A model generated the notes under the pieces. The model had not been told where the DNA came from and did no database searches. It saw nothing but the letters and a program-made list of their open reading frames with translations. Shown one piece after another: positions 28,766 to 38,424 of a stretch of 64,000 nt of DNA. The position numbers were made by a program, and so were the translations under genes. Numbering within the stretch: position 1 is the first letter of the stretch; each line of letters opens with the position of its first letter. This DNA comes from Pseudoxanthomonas composti (GTDB taxonomy: Bacteria > Pseudomonadota > Gammaproteobacteria > Xanthomonadales > Xanthomonadaceae): NCBI RefSeq assembly GCF_004122095.1, contig NZ_SAWZ01000001.1:186001-250000 (forward strand). Reading direction: 5' to 3'.

Positions 28766-29155
28766 TTACTTGATCAGGCGCAGCGCGAAGGGATAGCGAT
28801 AGGCCTCGCCGTTGTTGGCCTTGACCGCGGCGATGATCGAGAACACCAGGCCGGCGATACCGACCAGACCCGGCAGGAAGAACAGGATGCCAAAGGAAAT
28901 CACCGTCAGGATAAACGCCGCGACGAAGGCGATCGTCAGGGTGATCTGGAAGTTCAGCGCCTCCTTGGACTGATCGATCACGAAGGCCTTGCGCGGCTGC
29001 GCATCCTTGTTGATCAGCCAGATGATCAAGGCGCCGACGAACCAGGTGAAGATGCCCAGCAGGTGGGCGACCAGCGCCATGGTGCGCTCCTCCTGGGGGG
29101 CGATGGCGCCCACGGGCGGCGGCGGCGGGGCGGTCACATTGTCGAATTCACTCAT
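28766..29155 (-). CDS. DUF4870 domain membrane protein
   Basis: This encodes 129 residues. A Pro-rich N-terminus (PPPPPVGAIAPQEER) is followed by three hydrophobic segments: MALVAHLLGIFTWFVGALIIWLI, FQITLTIAFVAAFILTVI and GILFFLPGLVGIAGLVFSIIAAV. The order matches DUF4870, with the conserved HLLGIF, a cytoplasmic loop containing NKDAQPRKAFVIDQSKEALNF, and a terminal NNGEAYRYPFALRLI. Proteins of this family are small integral membrane proteins of unknown function. An AAGGA box precedes the ATG. It lies downstream of pmbA on the same strand, about 100 bases away, and is probably transcribed separately. Confidence 0.85.
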   Translation of the reverse strand: MSEFDNVTAPPPPPVGAIAPQEERTMALVAHLLGIFTWFVGALIIWLINKDAQPRKAFVIDQSKEALNFQITLTIAFVAAFILTVISFGILFFLPGLVGIAGLVFSIIAAVKANNGEAYRYPFALRLIK

Positions 29156-29258
29156 GAATCAGTCCTTGGGCGATGGGTGGTGGTGCGCTGGGACCGTTTG
29201 CGCCCCTGGCTGCCGCGACACTCTCTTCACGTGCCCTGATGCTGTCAACAGGCGCGTG

Positions 29259-30629
29259 TCAGGCCTCGCCACCGGCCACCATCATGCGGCCCAGCAACAC
29301 CGAGCCCATGGCGATGTGCGAACGCCGGTCCACGTCGGTGCCGACCGCCTCGATGGACCGGAACATGTCCTTGAGGTTGCCGGCCACGGTGACGTTGTCC
29401 ACCGGATAGGCCAGTTGCCCGTTCTCCACCCAGAAGCCGCCGGCGCCCCGCGAGTAGTCGCCGGTCACCGGGTTCACGCCCTGCCCCATCAGCTCGGTCA
29501 CCAACAAACCGCGGGTCATGCCACCCAGCAAGGTGTCCAGGCCACCGGCATTGGTCGAGACCTTCAGGTTGTGCACGCCGCCGGCGTTGGCGGTGGTCTT
29601 CAGCCCCAGCTTGCGCGCCGAGTAACTGCCCAGCACATAGCGCTCCAGCACGCCGGCCTGCACCAGCATCGAGTCGCGAGTGGCGGTGCCTTCGGCATCG
29701 AAGCTGCCCGAACGCAGGCCGCGGCGCAGGCGCGGCAGCTCCTCGATGGAGAACCACTCCGGGAAGATCTGCTGGCCGGCGTGATCCAGCAGGAAGCTGG
29801 CGCGGCGATACAGCGCCCCACCGGACACTGCGCCCAGCAGGTGCCCAATCAGGGAACGGGCGACCTCGGCGCTGTACAGCACCGGGTACTGGCCGGTGGG
29901 CACCGAACGCGGCTGCAACCGCGCCACGGTGCGCTCGGCGGCGCGGCGGCCGACCGACTTGGGGTCATCCAGGTCCTGCCCGGACAGGCCGGTGGTGTAC
30001 CAGCCATCGCGCTGCATGCCGTCGCCCTCGCCGGCGATCAGCGCGCAGCCCAGGCTGTGGTGGGTGCTGCGCTCGCGGCCGATGAAGCCATGCGAGTTGG
30101 CATAGACCGACACGCTTTCCCCGGTGCCCACCGAGGCGCCGTCGGAGTTGCGAATGCGCGCGTCGGCATCGCGCCCGGCCGCTTCGCAGGCCAGCGCCAG
30201 GTCCACCGCGCGGTCGGCGTCGATCTCCCAGGGGTGCCACAGGTCCAGGTCCGGGAACTCACGCGCCATGCCTTCGGCATCGGCCAGGCCGGCGGCCTCG
30301 TCGTCCTCGGTGTAGCGCGCGATCGCGCAGGCCTGGTCCACCGTGGCCTGCAGGCTGTCCTCGCGCAGGTCGGCGGTGCTGGCACTGCCCTTGCGCTGGC
30401 CGAAGTAGACGGTCACGGCGATACCGCGGTCGCGGGTGGACTCCACGGTTTCCACCTCGCCCATGCGCACGTTCACATTGAGCCCGCGCTCCTCATTGCA
30501 GGACACCTCGGCCTGGCTGGCGCCGCCGGCGCGGGCCATGTCCAGCAGGCGGGCGGACAGGTCGGAGAGGTGATCCAGCCGCGCCAGGCTGGTGTCGGCC
30601 GGGGCCGGGACGGAGATGCTTGCGTTCAA
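29259..30629 (-). CDS. pmbA: Metalloprotease subunit PmbA/TldE
   Basis: This encodes 456 residues. TldE forms a heterodimer with TldD (at 31.4-32.8 kb), which carries the zinc site; the E. coli complex matures microcin B17 and degrades unfolded peptides such as CcdA. Family features are LNVNVRMGEVETVESTRDRG, GIAVTVYFGQRKGSASTADL, and the C-terminal GLLVTELMGQGVNPVTGDYSRGAGGFWVENG. A TTG start at 30629 is chosen because AAAGGA lies about eight bases upstream and no better in-frame codon exists. It is divergent from darP, as in E. coli. Confidence 0.95.
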   Translation of the reverse strand: MNASISVPAPADTSLARLDHLSDLSARLLDMARAGGASQAEVSCNEERGLNVNVRMGEVETVESTRDRGIAVTVYFGQRKGSASTADLREDSLQATVDQACAIARYTEDDEAAGLADAEGMAREFPDLDLWHPWEIDADRAVDLALACEAAGRDADARIRNSDGASVGTGESVSVYANSHGFIGRERSTHHSLGCALIAGEGDGMQRDGWYTTGLSGQDLDDPKSVGRRAAERTVARLQPRSVPTGQYPVLYSAEVARSLIGHLLGAVSGGALYRRASFLLDHAGQQIFPEWFSIEELPRLRRGLRSGSFDAEGTATRDSMLVQAGVLERYVLGSYSARKLGLKTTANAGGVHNLKVSTNAGGLDTLLGGMTRGLLVTELMGQGVNPVTGDYSRGAGGFWVENGQLAYPVDNVTVAGNLKDMFRSIEAVGTDVDRRSHIAMGSVLLGRMMVAGGEA

Positions 30630-30716
30630 TGGCTTATCCTTTCAGGTTCGCGAATCGGTCGCGAGTGCGGGCGCGACGCGCCAGCGGAATTGTTCAGGCA
30701 CTACAGCAGGTGAGTC

Positions 30717-31295
30717 ATGCGCGGTCGCGACGAGGAAACCGGTGAATTTTTCAGCCCCAGCCGTACCCAGCAACGCAAGGACGCGCTGGAAGTGCGCGAG
30801 CTGGCCGAGCAACTGGTGGCGCTGACCCCGGCGCAGCTGGCCCAGCTGCCGCTGAGCGAGGAGCTGGCCGAGCACGTGCGCGACACCAAGAAGGTCACCT
30901 CGCACATCGCGCACAAGCGCCAGCTGCAGTTTCTGGCCAAGCAGATGCGCAAGGAAGACGACGCCACGCTGGAGGCGATCCGCGATGCGATGTCCCTGGG
31001 CGGGGAAAGCGCGCGTCGCGACACCGCGCTGATGCACCAGGCCGAAACCTGGCGCGAGCGCCTGCTCGAAGAGCCGGACGCGTTGACCGAACTGCTGGAC
31101 CTGCACCCGCAGGCCGATCGCCAGCAGCTGCGCCAGCTGATCCGCAACGTGGCCGACGAACGCCGCAAGAACAAGCCGCCGGCCTCGTATCGCGCGCTCT
31201 ACCGCGCGGTCCGCCAGTTGCTGGGCGCGGAAGAGGGCCGCGACGATGTGGCGCCCGATGAAGACGACGACGCGCTCGACGAACGCGAAGATTGA
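30717..31295 (+). CDS. darP: Ribosome biogenesis factor DarP (YjgA, DUF615)
   Basis: This encodes 192 residues. DarP associates with late 50S subunit precursors and assists peptidyl transferase centre maturation. The family pattern is clear: [58 protein letters not shown], and the C-terminal [29 protein letters not shown] region (landmarks only). The C-terminus is an acidic tail ([12 protein letters not shown]). Its divergent placement next to pmbA is conserved in gammaproteobacteria. It is the only plus-strand gene between 28.8 and 39 kb and converges on tldD. Confidence 0.94.
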   Translation: MRGRDEETGEFFSPSRTQQRKDALEVRELAEQLVALTPAQLAQLPLSEELAEHVRDTKKVTSHIAHKRQLQFLAKQMRKEDDATLEAIRDAMSLGGESARRDTALMHQAETWRERLLEEPDALTELLDLHPQADRQQLRQLIRNVADERRKNKPPASYRALYRAVRQLLGAEEGRDDVAPDEDDDALDERED

Positions 31296-31354
31296 GCCAG
31301 GCCCTGGCGGTCCTGGCATGAAGTCCGCAGCCCACACCATGCCGGACGGCGGCA

Positions 31355-32794
31355 TCAGGCCTTGGTGCCGCCGACAGTAAGGCCATCGATCAGCAGCGAG
31401 GGCTGGCCCACGCCGACCGGCACGCTCTGCCCGTCCTTGCCGCAAACGCCGACGCCGGCATCGAGCTCCATGTCGTTGCCGATCATGCTGACCTTGCGCA
31501 TGGTCTCCGGGCCGTTGCCGATCAGGGTGGCGCCCTTGACCGGCGCGGTGACCTTGCCATCCTCGATCAGGTAGGCCTCGGTGGCGGAGAACACGTACTT
31601 GCCGCTGGTGATATCCACCTGCCCGCCGCCGAAGTTCACCGCGTACAGGCCCTTCTTGACCGAGCGGATCATCTCCTCGCGCGTGTGCTGGCCGGCCAGC
31701 ATGTAGGTGTTGGTCATGCGTGGCATCGGCAGGTGCGCGAAGGACTCGCGGCGGCCGTTGCCGGTAGGCGCCATGCCCATCAGGCGCGCGTTGTGGGTGT
31801 CCTGCATGTAGCCGACCAGGATGCCGTCCTTGATCAGCGTGGTGCAGTGGGTCGGCGTGCCTTCGTCGTCGATGTTGAGCGAGCCGCGGCGGCCTTCCAG
31901 AGTGCCGTCGTCGACGATGGTCACGCCGGGCGAGGCCACCCGCTGGCCGATGCGGCCGGCGTACACGCTGGTGCCCTTGCGGTTGAAGTCGCCCTCCAGC
32001 CCGTGGCCGACGGCCTCGTGCAGCAGCACGCCCGGCCAGCCGGCGCCCAGCACCACCGGCATGACCCCGGCCGGGGCCTCGATGGCCTCCAGGTTCACCA
32101 GCGCCTGGCGCAGGGCCTCGCGGGCGAATTCCTCCGGCCGGCCGTTGCCCAGCAGTTCGCTGTAGGCGTAGCGGCCGCCGTAGCCGGCATAGCCGGACTC
32201 GCGGCGGCCGTTCTGTTCGACGATGACCTGGATGTTCAGCCGCACCAGCGGGCGCACGTCGGCGCCGAGCACGCCGTCGCTGCGCGCCACCAGCACCGTG
32301 TCCACGCCGCCGGCCAGGCTCACGGTGACCTGCTTGACCCGCGGGTCGGCCGCGCGCAGGAAACGGTCCACGCGCCGCAGCGCCTCGACCTTGGCGTCAT
32401 TGCCCAGGCCGTCGATGGGATCTTCCGGCGCGTACAGCGCGCGGCCACGGCCGCTCACCAGCGACTGCGGCGCCTGGGCGCGTCCATCGCGGGCGATGGC
32501 GCGCGCCGAGCCGGCCGCTTCCAGCAAGGCCTGGGCGTTGAGGTCGTCGGAGTAGGCAAAGCCGGTCTTCTCGCCGGAAATCGCGCGCACGCCCACGCCC
32601 TGCTCGATCGAGTGCGCGCCGTCCTTGACGATGCCGTCCTCCACCGTCCAGCTCTCGCGCCGGGCGTGCTGGAAGTACAGGTCGCCGAAATCGATCCCCG
32701 GGCCCAGCAGCGTGCCGAAGGCGCGTTCCAGTCCATGCGTGTCCAGCCCGGCAGGCAGCAGCAGGCGATGTTCGGCGAGAGTCAGTGCGGTCAT
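31355..32794 (-). CDS. tldD: Metalloprotease subunit TldD
   Basis: This encodes 479 residues from the ATG at 32794. It is the zinc-bearing partner of TldE/PmbA. The metal-binding motif appears as [20 protein letters not shown], containing HExxxH; further zinc and substrate region residues lie in [20 protein letters not shown] and [20 protein letters not shown]. An upstream in-frame codon would add 12 residues that are not conserved. It follows yhdP with a gap of about 55 bases in the maf-rng-yhdP-tldD order of E. coli. Its partner pmbA is about 0.7 kb away, across darP. Confidence 0.96.
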   Translation of the reverse strand: MTALTLAEHRLLLPAGLDTHGLERAFGTLLGPGIDFGDLYFQHARRESWTVEDGIVKDGAHSIEQGVGVRAISGEKTGFAYSDDLNAQALLEAAGSARAIARDGRAQAPQSLVSGRGRALYAPEDPIDGLGNDAKVEALRRVDRFLRAADPRVKQVTVSLAGGVDTVLVARSDGVLGADVRPLVRLNIQVIVEQNGRRESGYAGYGGRYAYSELLGNGRPEEFAREALRQALVNLEAIEAPAGVMPVVLGAGWPGVLLHEAVGHGLEGDFNRKGTSVYAGRIGQRVASPGVTIVDDGTLEGRRGSLNIDDEGTPTHCTTLIKDGILVGYMQDTHNARLMGMAPTGNGRRESFAHLPMPRMTNTYMLAGQHTREEMIRSVKKGLYAVNFGGGQVDITSGKYVFSATEAYLIEDGKVTAPVKGATLIGNGPETMRKVSMIGNDMELDAGVGVCGKDGQSVPVGVGQPSLLIDGLTVGGTKA

Positions 32795-32848
32795 GTCGAT
32801 CCAGTTGAGGGCAGGACACCGGCCAGGCAAGGGCCAGCACCCGTCAGG

Positions 32849-35800
32849 TTACGGCGTGGGGGCATTCTGTGCAGGCGGGGACGGCGTGGCCGCTGGTTTG
32901 GCCGGGCTGCCATCGCGACCGAGCTCCTCGACCTGTGGATCCTTCCATGGGCCGGTGACGCGGTAGTTCTTGGCGCCGATCTCGCCCAGCGGCTTACCCA
33001 GCACGGCGTTGGCGGCCGCGCCCACCGCCGCGCCGACCGGCCCGCCGGCCACCGCGCCGACCACGGTGAGCAGGTTGCCGGACTTGGGCAGCACCTGGAT
33101 GGTCTGGTCGAACTGCTGGGCCTTCAGGTCGGTGGTGCCACGGATCTGGATGTTGGCCGCCGGCCCGTTGATGGCCATGTCCTCGCTGCTGGCCTTGCCC
33201 TGGCCGAAGGCCACGTTGCCGCGCAGCTCGTTGAAGGCCAGGCCCTTGGAGAACAGGTCGCGGAAATCGAACAGGATGCGGCGCGGCAGCTGGGTCAGGC
33301 TGAACAGGCTGAGCACACGGCCTGCGCCCGGATCCAGCTGCACCAGCTGGCCGTTGCGGGTGTCGACCTTGAGCGTGCCATCGAGGTTGGCCAGGGCGAA
33401 GTCGGCCGGGCTGCCAGGCCATGCCGCGTCGATCTCCAGGGTGCCCTGGCCGCCGCTGAGCACGCCGGTGGCGCCGAACCCGGCGAGCAGCTTGCCGTAG
33501 TCGTTGCTGTCGATGCGGCTGCGCAGCTGCGTGCGCTGGCCGCCGGCTACGCGCTTCCAGTCGCCGTCGATGTCGATGCGCTGGCTGGGCGCGCGCAGCT
33601 GCAGCTGCCGGATGACCATGCCATCGGGCTGGCGCTGCGTGCGCAGGTGCGCCTGGCCGAGCTGGGCGCTGCCGAAGCGCAGGTCGGCGATGTCCAGCTC
33701 AAGGGATGGGACGTTGGCCGGGTCGACGGTGTCTTCCTGGGCCTGCGCCTGCCGGCCCGGGTCCTGCGCCTGCTGGGCCACGGCCGTGGCCGAATCGGCC
33801 GGCGCCGGGGAGGCTTCGGCCGAGGGCCCATCCTGCGCGGCCGATTTCCAGTGCACCCGCGCCAGCTCGCCTTCGATGGCTTCCTGCTCATCGTCCGGCA
33901 CGCGCAACTCGCCCGCCAGCGATGGGCCGTCCAATTGCACCTGCAGTGCGCGCTCGCCCGGCAGCACCTGCAGGCGGGTCTGCGGGAAATCACTGCCCAG
34001 CAGGCGCAGGTGATCGGCCTGCAGGTCCACGCGCTGCAGCGGCAGGCGATCCTCGGCCGGCGTCACTGGCAACGCGATGGGCCCCGGATTGGTCGGCCGC
34101 ACAGGCGTTGCCGGCGCGGCCGTGCTGCGCGCCACGCTGATCCAGTCCAGCGCGTCCAGCGTGCGGGTGCGGCCAGTGGCGATGAGCCCATAATCCGGCG
34201 CCGCCTCGGCGATCTGGCTGCTGCCCAGCTGCACGCGCACGCCCGTGCGCCCGTTCTGGCTGCGCGCCTTGACCGCCAGCAGCTGGCCGAAGGCCACGTT
34301 GATGTCACTGCCTTCCACCGGCAGGCGCGTGGACACCGTAGTCGGCAGCGCCACGCCCTCGGCCTTGTCCAGCGGCGCCGGGAGCTTGAGCGTGGTGCCC
34401 ACGAGGTCCGAGCGCAGGTGTAGTGCGCTGCTGGCCTCCTGCGCGCCCGGTGCGGCCTTGGCCACGTCGACGCCGATGGTCCAGCGCGAGCGACCCTCCA
34501 TGTACGGCGCGAGCCACTTCATCTCCGGCGTCTGCTGCAGCAGTTCGGCGGCGGTGATCGGCACCGACAGTTCGCCCTCGAACACCTTGGAGGCATCGCG
34601 CACGTCGCCGCCGGCACGCAGGTCCAGCGTGCCGGCCTGCCCGGCGCGCATCACGGCCAGGTCCTCGGCGTCGAACCCGTCCTCATTGAAGCGCGCCCCG
34701 CCGTGCACCTGCTCCAGCGCCAGCTGGTAGCGCGGGTCGCCCAGCGCGGCACCGGCCAGCGCGACCTCACCGGTGATGGTGTGCGCCGGCGGCTGCGCCT
34801 CGCGCATGGGCAGCTGCAGGTGGAAATCCACCTGCGCCGGACCGGAGGCGCTGATGCTGTCGAAGGTCTCCGGGGTGATCGCGCGCAGCGGGCTGCGCCG
34901 GACCAGTTCCAGCAGGCGCCGCGCATCGGTGGCGCTGTGCGCATCCACGCGCAGGTAGCCGGTGCGGTAGTCGTCGATGCCGGCGGTGACGCGCTCGATC
35001 GGCACGCCGCTCAGGGTGCCGCTGCCCTCCACCGAAAAACCATTGCCGATGAAGGCCAGCTCGGCATCCAGCGGCTCCACCGCGGGCCAGCCGGGCTGGA
35101 AGCCGATCTTGCCCCCTTCCATGCGCGCGCGCGCCTCGAAGCGCCCGTTGTGGTCGGTGAAGGGCCAGTCGTCCAGGTCACCGGACACCACCGCGCGCCC
35201 GCCGGTGATGCGTCCGCCCTGCAGGCCGTTGTCCAGCCAGTCCACCGCCACCTGCGGCATGCGGTGGTGCACCCAGAACTTCTTGGCCACCACCACCGGC
35301 GCGCTGTCGATGTCCACGGCCAGGTCGATGCGTGGGCGGCTGCCATCGCCCTGGAAGGTCATCCCGCCGCGTGCGGAGGCCGCATAGTCCTGGCCCTGGA
35401 TGCGCAGCGACGGGGTGCCCACGCGCCAGCCCCCGCCTTCGCGCCACCCGGCGATCTGCCCGGTCAGGGTGATGTCGTGACGCACGCCGAACCCGCGCGG
35501 CCAGTCGAAGACGAAAGGCACCTTGGGGTCCAGCGTCAGCGCCAGGCCATGCCCATCGCCTTGCAGCTCGCCGGCCAGGCCGGCGATGCCGGGGCCATCG
35601 CCAACGGCGGCAAAGGCCACACCATCCAGGCGCCCGCTGGCCTGGGCGAGCTTGCCGTCGCCGGTGGCCGCCAGCGACAGCCCGGACACGCCCACCCGCG
35701 GCTTGGCCGCCAACAGCCAGCGCCGCAGGTCCGGGCTCAGGCGGTCGCTCAGCGCCAGGGCCTGGAACAACGCGGACACCTGCGCCCGCTCGGCCAGGAC

Positions 35801-36805
35801 GCTCAGCTGCGCGCCGGCGCCGATGGACACGCCCTTGATCTCCTGCAGCGCCTGCGCATCGCCAGCCTGCAACTGCGGCACGTCCAGCCGCCAACCGCCC
35901 TCGGCCGGGCGCCAGCGCGCGCGGCCCTGCAGGCGCTCCAGCTTGGCCTGCGGCCGCCGATCGCCCTCACGCAAAGGCTCGCCGGTGGCCAGCAGGTCGC
36001 GCAGCTGCAGCTCGGCCGTCACGGAGGTGACCCGGTGTTCGCGCAGCTGCAGCCAGGCCCGCAGCGCGCCACTGCCTGCATTCAGCGCTACGCCCAGATC
36101 CGGCGCCACGCCGGCCCACTGCACCAGATCCACGGCCTGCCCGCCCAGGAACGCGGTGCCGGTGCCATGGTGGCGGTCGATATCGGCCGCCACGTGCAGC
36201 GGGTTGCCGCCCTGGCGGGCCCAGGCCTGCGCGCCCAGGTGCACGCGCGCGCCGTCCACGCGCAGGCGCAGATCCACGCGCGGCAGCTGCGCGGACCAGT
36301 TGAGCGACGGGGCCTGGATGGCCAGGCGGCTGTCGATGACCTGCAGCTCGCCCAGTTTTTCCAATTGGCCCAGCGGATCGCCGCCACCGCCGCCGCTGGG
36401 CAGGCCCTGCACCGACCACACCCCGTCATCGGCGCGCACCAGGGTCAGCGACACCCCACGCAGGCGCAGCTCGGTGAACGAGCGCCCGGGCAACAACCCG
36501 GCATACATCGACACCAGCAGCTCGACCTGGCCCACGCGCACGCCCTGGCCCTGGCCCACGCGCAGCCCATCGAACTGCAGCAGCGGGCCGCGTCGCGTCC
36601 AGCGGGTATGGATGGCCTCGAAACGCACCGGCTGGCCGGCGCGCGCGCTCAGCCAGGCGGCCACCTGCTGCGGACGCTGCTCCACCATCGGCAGCAGCTG
36701 GCTGAGCACGCCCACCAGCACGGCCAGCGCCACCAGCGCGATGGCAGCGGCATAGGCCAGCGTGCGACGAGCCAGGCGCAGACGGCGGCGCAGGGGGGTG
36801 TGCAT
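32849..36805 (-). CDS. yhdP: YhdP family AsmA-like phospholipid transport protein
   Basis: This encodes 1318 residues with one N-terminal membrane helix (LAYAAAIALVALAVLVGVLS) and a very long periplasmic region of beta-rich AsmA/DUF3971-type repeats. The C-terminal part contains LDGTLKVDTRNGQLVQLDPG, SLFSLTQLPRRILFDFRDLF and the amphipathic glycine-rich FTQ-like segment GAVAGGPVGAAVGAAANAV. In E. coli YhdP, TamB and YdbH span the periplasm as bridges that move phospholipids to the outer membrane. The extreme C-terminus is Pro-rich. It lies between rng and tldD, with a heptad-repeat element separating it from rng. Confidence 0.92.
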   Translation of the reverse strand: MHTPLRRRLRLARRTLAYAAAIALVALAVLVGVLSQLLPMVEQRPQQVAAWLSARAGQPVRFEAIHTRWTRRGPLLQFDGLRVGQGQGVRVGQVELLVSMYAGLLPGRSFTELRLRGVSLTLVRADDGVWSVQGLPSGGGGGDPLGQLEKLGELQVIDSRLAIQAPSLNWSAQLPRVDLRLRVDGARVHLGAQAWARQGGNPLHVAADIDRHHGTGTAFLGGQAVDLVQWAGVAPDLGVALNAGSGALRAWLQLREHRVTSVTAELQLRDLLATGEPLREGDRRPQAKLERLQGRARWRPAEGGWRLDVPQLQAGDAQALQEIKGVSIGAGAQLSVLAERAQVSALFQALALSDRLSPDLRRWLLAAKPRVGVSGLSLAATGDGKLAQASGRLDGVAFAAVGDGPGIAGLAGELQGDGHGLALTLDPKVPFVFDWPRGFGVRHDITLTGQIAGWREGGGWRVGTPSLRIQGQDYAASARGGMTFQGDGSRPRIDLAVDIDSAPVVVAKKFWVHHRMPQVAVDWLDNGLQGGRITGGRAVVSGDLDDWPFTDHNGRFEARARMEGGKIGFQPGWPAVEPLDAELAFIGNGFSVEGSGTLSGVPIERVTAGIDDYRTGYLRVDAHSATDARRLLELVRRSPLRAITPETFDSISASGPAQVDFHLQLPMREAQPPAHTITGEVALAGAALGDPRYQLALEQVHGGARFNEDGFDAEDLAVMRAGQAGTLDLRAGGDVRDASKVFEGELSVPITAAELLQQTPEMKWLAPYMEGRSRWTIGVDVAKAAPGAQEASSALHLRSDLVGTTLKLPAPLDKAEGVALPTTVSTRLPVEGSDINVAFGQLLAVKARSQNGRTGVRVQLGSSQIAEAAPDYGLIATGRTRTLDALDWISVARSTAAPATPVRPTNPGPIALPVTPAEDRLPLQRVDLQADHLRLLGSDFPQTRLQVLPGERALQVQLDGPSLAGELRVPDDEQEAIEGELARVHWKSAAQDGPSAEASPAPADSATAVAQQAQDPGRQAQAQEDTVDPANVPSLELDIADLRFGSAQLGQAHLRTQRQPDGMVIRQLQLRAPSQRIDIDGDWKRVAGGQRTQLRSRIDSNDYGKLLAGFGATGVLSGGQGTLEIDAAWPGSPADFALANLDGTLKVDTRNGQLVQLDPGAGRVLSLFSLTQLPRRILFDFRDLFSKGLAFNELRGNVAFGQGKASSEDMAINGPAANIQIRGTTDLKAQQFDQTIQVLPKSGNLLTVVGAVAGGPVGAAVGAAANAVLGKPLGEIGAKNYRVTGPWKDPQVEELGRDGSPAKPAATPSPPAQNAPTP

Positions 36806-36810
36806 TTAAA

Positions 36811-36936
36811 GGCCGGGACCGGGGACCGGGGACAGGGGACCCGGGAACGCAACGGCGGCGGCGCTGACCTGGTGCTCGGACACGCGGCAGCGTGCGCGCT
36901 GCCCGGGTCCCGGGTCCCGGGTCCCCGGTCCCGGCC
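36811..36936. repeat. Heptad-repeat inverted element A between rng and yhdP
   Basis: Two 35-base arms (36811-36845 and 36902-36936) are inverted repeats of each other with about three mismatches. Each is built of five heptads of the form GGCCGGG, ACCGGGG or ACCCGGG. The 56-base centre is unrelated to that of element B in nadD. In the minus-strand transcript the element starts directly after the rng TGA. The arms form G4-type motifs: four to five G runs with 3-4 base loops. A strong stem between rng and yhdP is expected and could alter the rng/yhdP expression ratio. Confidence 0.8.
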
Positions 36937-38424
36937 TCACAGCAGCACCACGTCGAACTGCTCCTGCAGGTATTGCTCGTCGGCCTGGAACCGGATCGAC
37001 TTGCCCAGGAACTCCTCCAGCTCGGCCACCGCCTGCGACTCCTCGTCGGTGATGCGCGTGACCACCTTGGGCGAGGCGATCACCAGCAGGCGCCCGGCCT
37101 CGAACTGCCGGGTGGCGCGGGTGATCTCGCGGAACACTTCGTAGGTCACCGTCTCGGCAGTCTTGATGCTGCCGCGCCCGCCGCACTCATGGCAGGGCTC
37201 GGACAGCTGGCGCTCCAGGCTTTCCACCGTGCGCTTGCGGGTCATCTCCACCAGGCCCAGCGGGGAGAAGTCGTACACCGTGGTCTTGGCGTGGTCGCGC
37301 GCCAGGCCCTTCTCCAGGGTGCGTAGCACCTGGCGCTTGTGCTCGGCATCGGTCATGTCGATGAAGTCGATGATGATGATGCCGCCCAGGTTGCGCAGGC
37401 GCAGTTGCCGGGCCACGGCCTGGGCCGCTTCCAGGTTGGTGCGGTAGACGGTTTCTTCCAGGTTGCGCTGGCCCAGGAACGAGCCGGTGTTGACGTCGAT
37501 GGTGGTCATCGCCTCGGTCTGGTCGATGACCAGGTAGCCGCCGGATTTCAACGGCACCTGCTTGTCCAGCGCGCGGCCGATCTCGTCCTCCACGCCGTAC
37601 AGGTCGAAGATCGGCCGGTCGCCGGTGTACAGCTCCAGCTTCTCGGCCAGCGGCGGCATGTACTTGGCGACGAAGGCCTGCAGGCGCTCGTAGGTCTCGC
37701 GCGAATCCACCTTCACCTTTTCCACGTCCTTGCGGATCAGATCGCGCACCGCGCGCAGGGGCAGGCTGAGGTCCTCGTAGATGATGCTGGGCGACGGCGC
37801 CTCGCGGCCGCGTTTGTCCACGATGTTCCACACCCGCGACAGGTAGGCCACGTCCTCGGCCAGGGCCTCGGGCGGCTGGCCTTCGGCGTTGGTGCGGATG
37901 ATGTAGCCGTGGTTGCCATGGCTGCTGGCCAGCTCGGCGATGATGCCCTTCAGGCGGGCGCGCTCGGCCTCGTCCTCGATCCGCGCCGACACGCCGATCA
38001 CCTTGGACTGCGGCAGCAGCACCAGGTAGCGCGAGGGGATGCTGATCTGGGTGGTCAGGCGCGCGCCCTTGGTGCCGATCGGGTCCTTGACCACCTGCAC
38101 CACCACGTCCTGCCCGTCGCGGACCAGGTCCATGATCGGCACGTTCGACGGCACCGGCACCGCTAGTTCCTCGGGGATCGGCGTGGCGGCCGGCGCGGGC
38201 CGGACGATGTCGTTGGCGTGCAGGAACGCGGCGCGCTCCAGCCCCACCTCGACGAAGGCCGCCTGCATGCCCGGCATCACCCGCTGAATCTTGCCGCGAT
38301 AGATGTTGCCCACCACGCCCCGGCGCCAGCCGCGCTCGATGTGCAGCTCCTGCAGCATGCCGCTTTCCACCACCGCCACGCGCGTTTCGCGGGGGGTGAC
38401 GTTGATCAGGATTTCCTCGGACAT
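36937..38424 (-). CDS. rng: Ribonuclease G
   Basis: This encodes 495 residues. It is an endoribonuclease of the RNase E/G family, active in 16S rRNA 5' maturation and mRNA decay. The N-terminal S1 domain starts LINVTPRETRVAVVESG and includes RGVVGNIYRGKIQRVMPGMQAAFVEVG. The catalytic acidic residues lie in TTIDVNTGSF and IIIIDFIDM. The zinc-link motif CHECGGRG (about residue 406) supports tetramer formation. The long C-terminal scaffold of RNase E is absent, which identifies it as RNase G. It abuts maf with no gap: the start codon is at 38424 and the maf stop at 38425. Confidence 0.96.
   Translation of the reverse strand: MSEEILINVTPRETRVAVVESGMLQELHIERGWRRGVVGNIYRGKIQRVMPGMQAAFVEVGLERAAFLHANDIVRPAPAATPIPEELAVPVPSNVPIMDLVRDGQDVVVQVVKDPIGTKGARLTTQISIPSRYLVLLPQSKVIGVSARIEDEAERARLKGIIAELASSHGNHGYIIRTNAEGQPPEALAEDVAYLSRVWNIVDKRGREAPSPSIIYEDLSLPLRAVRDLIRKDVEKVKVDSRETYERLQAFVAKYMPPLAEKLELYTGDRPIFDLYGVEDEIGRALDKQVPLKSGGYLVIDQTEAMTTIDVNTGSFLGQRNLEETVYRTNLEAAQAVARQLRLRNLGGIIIIDFIDMTDAEHKRQVLRTLEKGLARDHAKTTVYDFSPLGLVEMTRKRTVESLERQLSEPCHECGGRGSIKTAETVTYEVFREITRATRQFEAGRLLVIASPKVVTRITDEESQAVAELEEFLGKSIRFQADEQYLQEQFDVVLL

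Noticed and set aside
28164..28773. Small open frames within the repeat island after ispA
   Set aside because: They repeat the same peptide because they translate the REP units; no independent gene evidence.
31685..34423. A 912-codon plus-strand open frame opposite tldD and yhdP
   Set aside because: Antisense shadow; both minus-strand genes have clear family motifs and conserved order.
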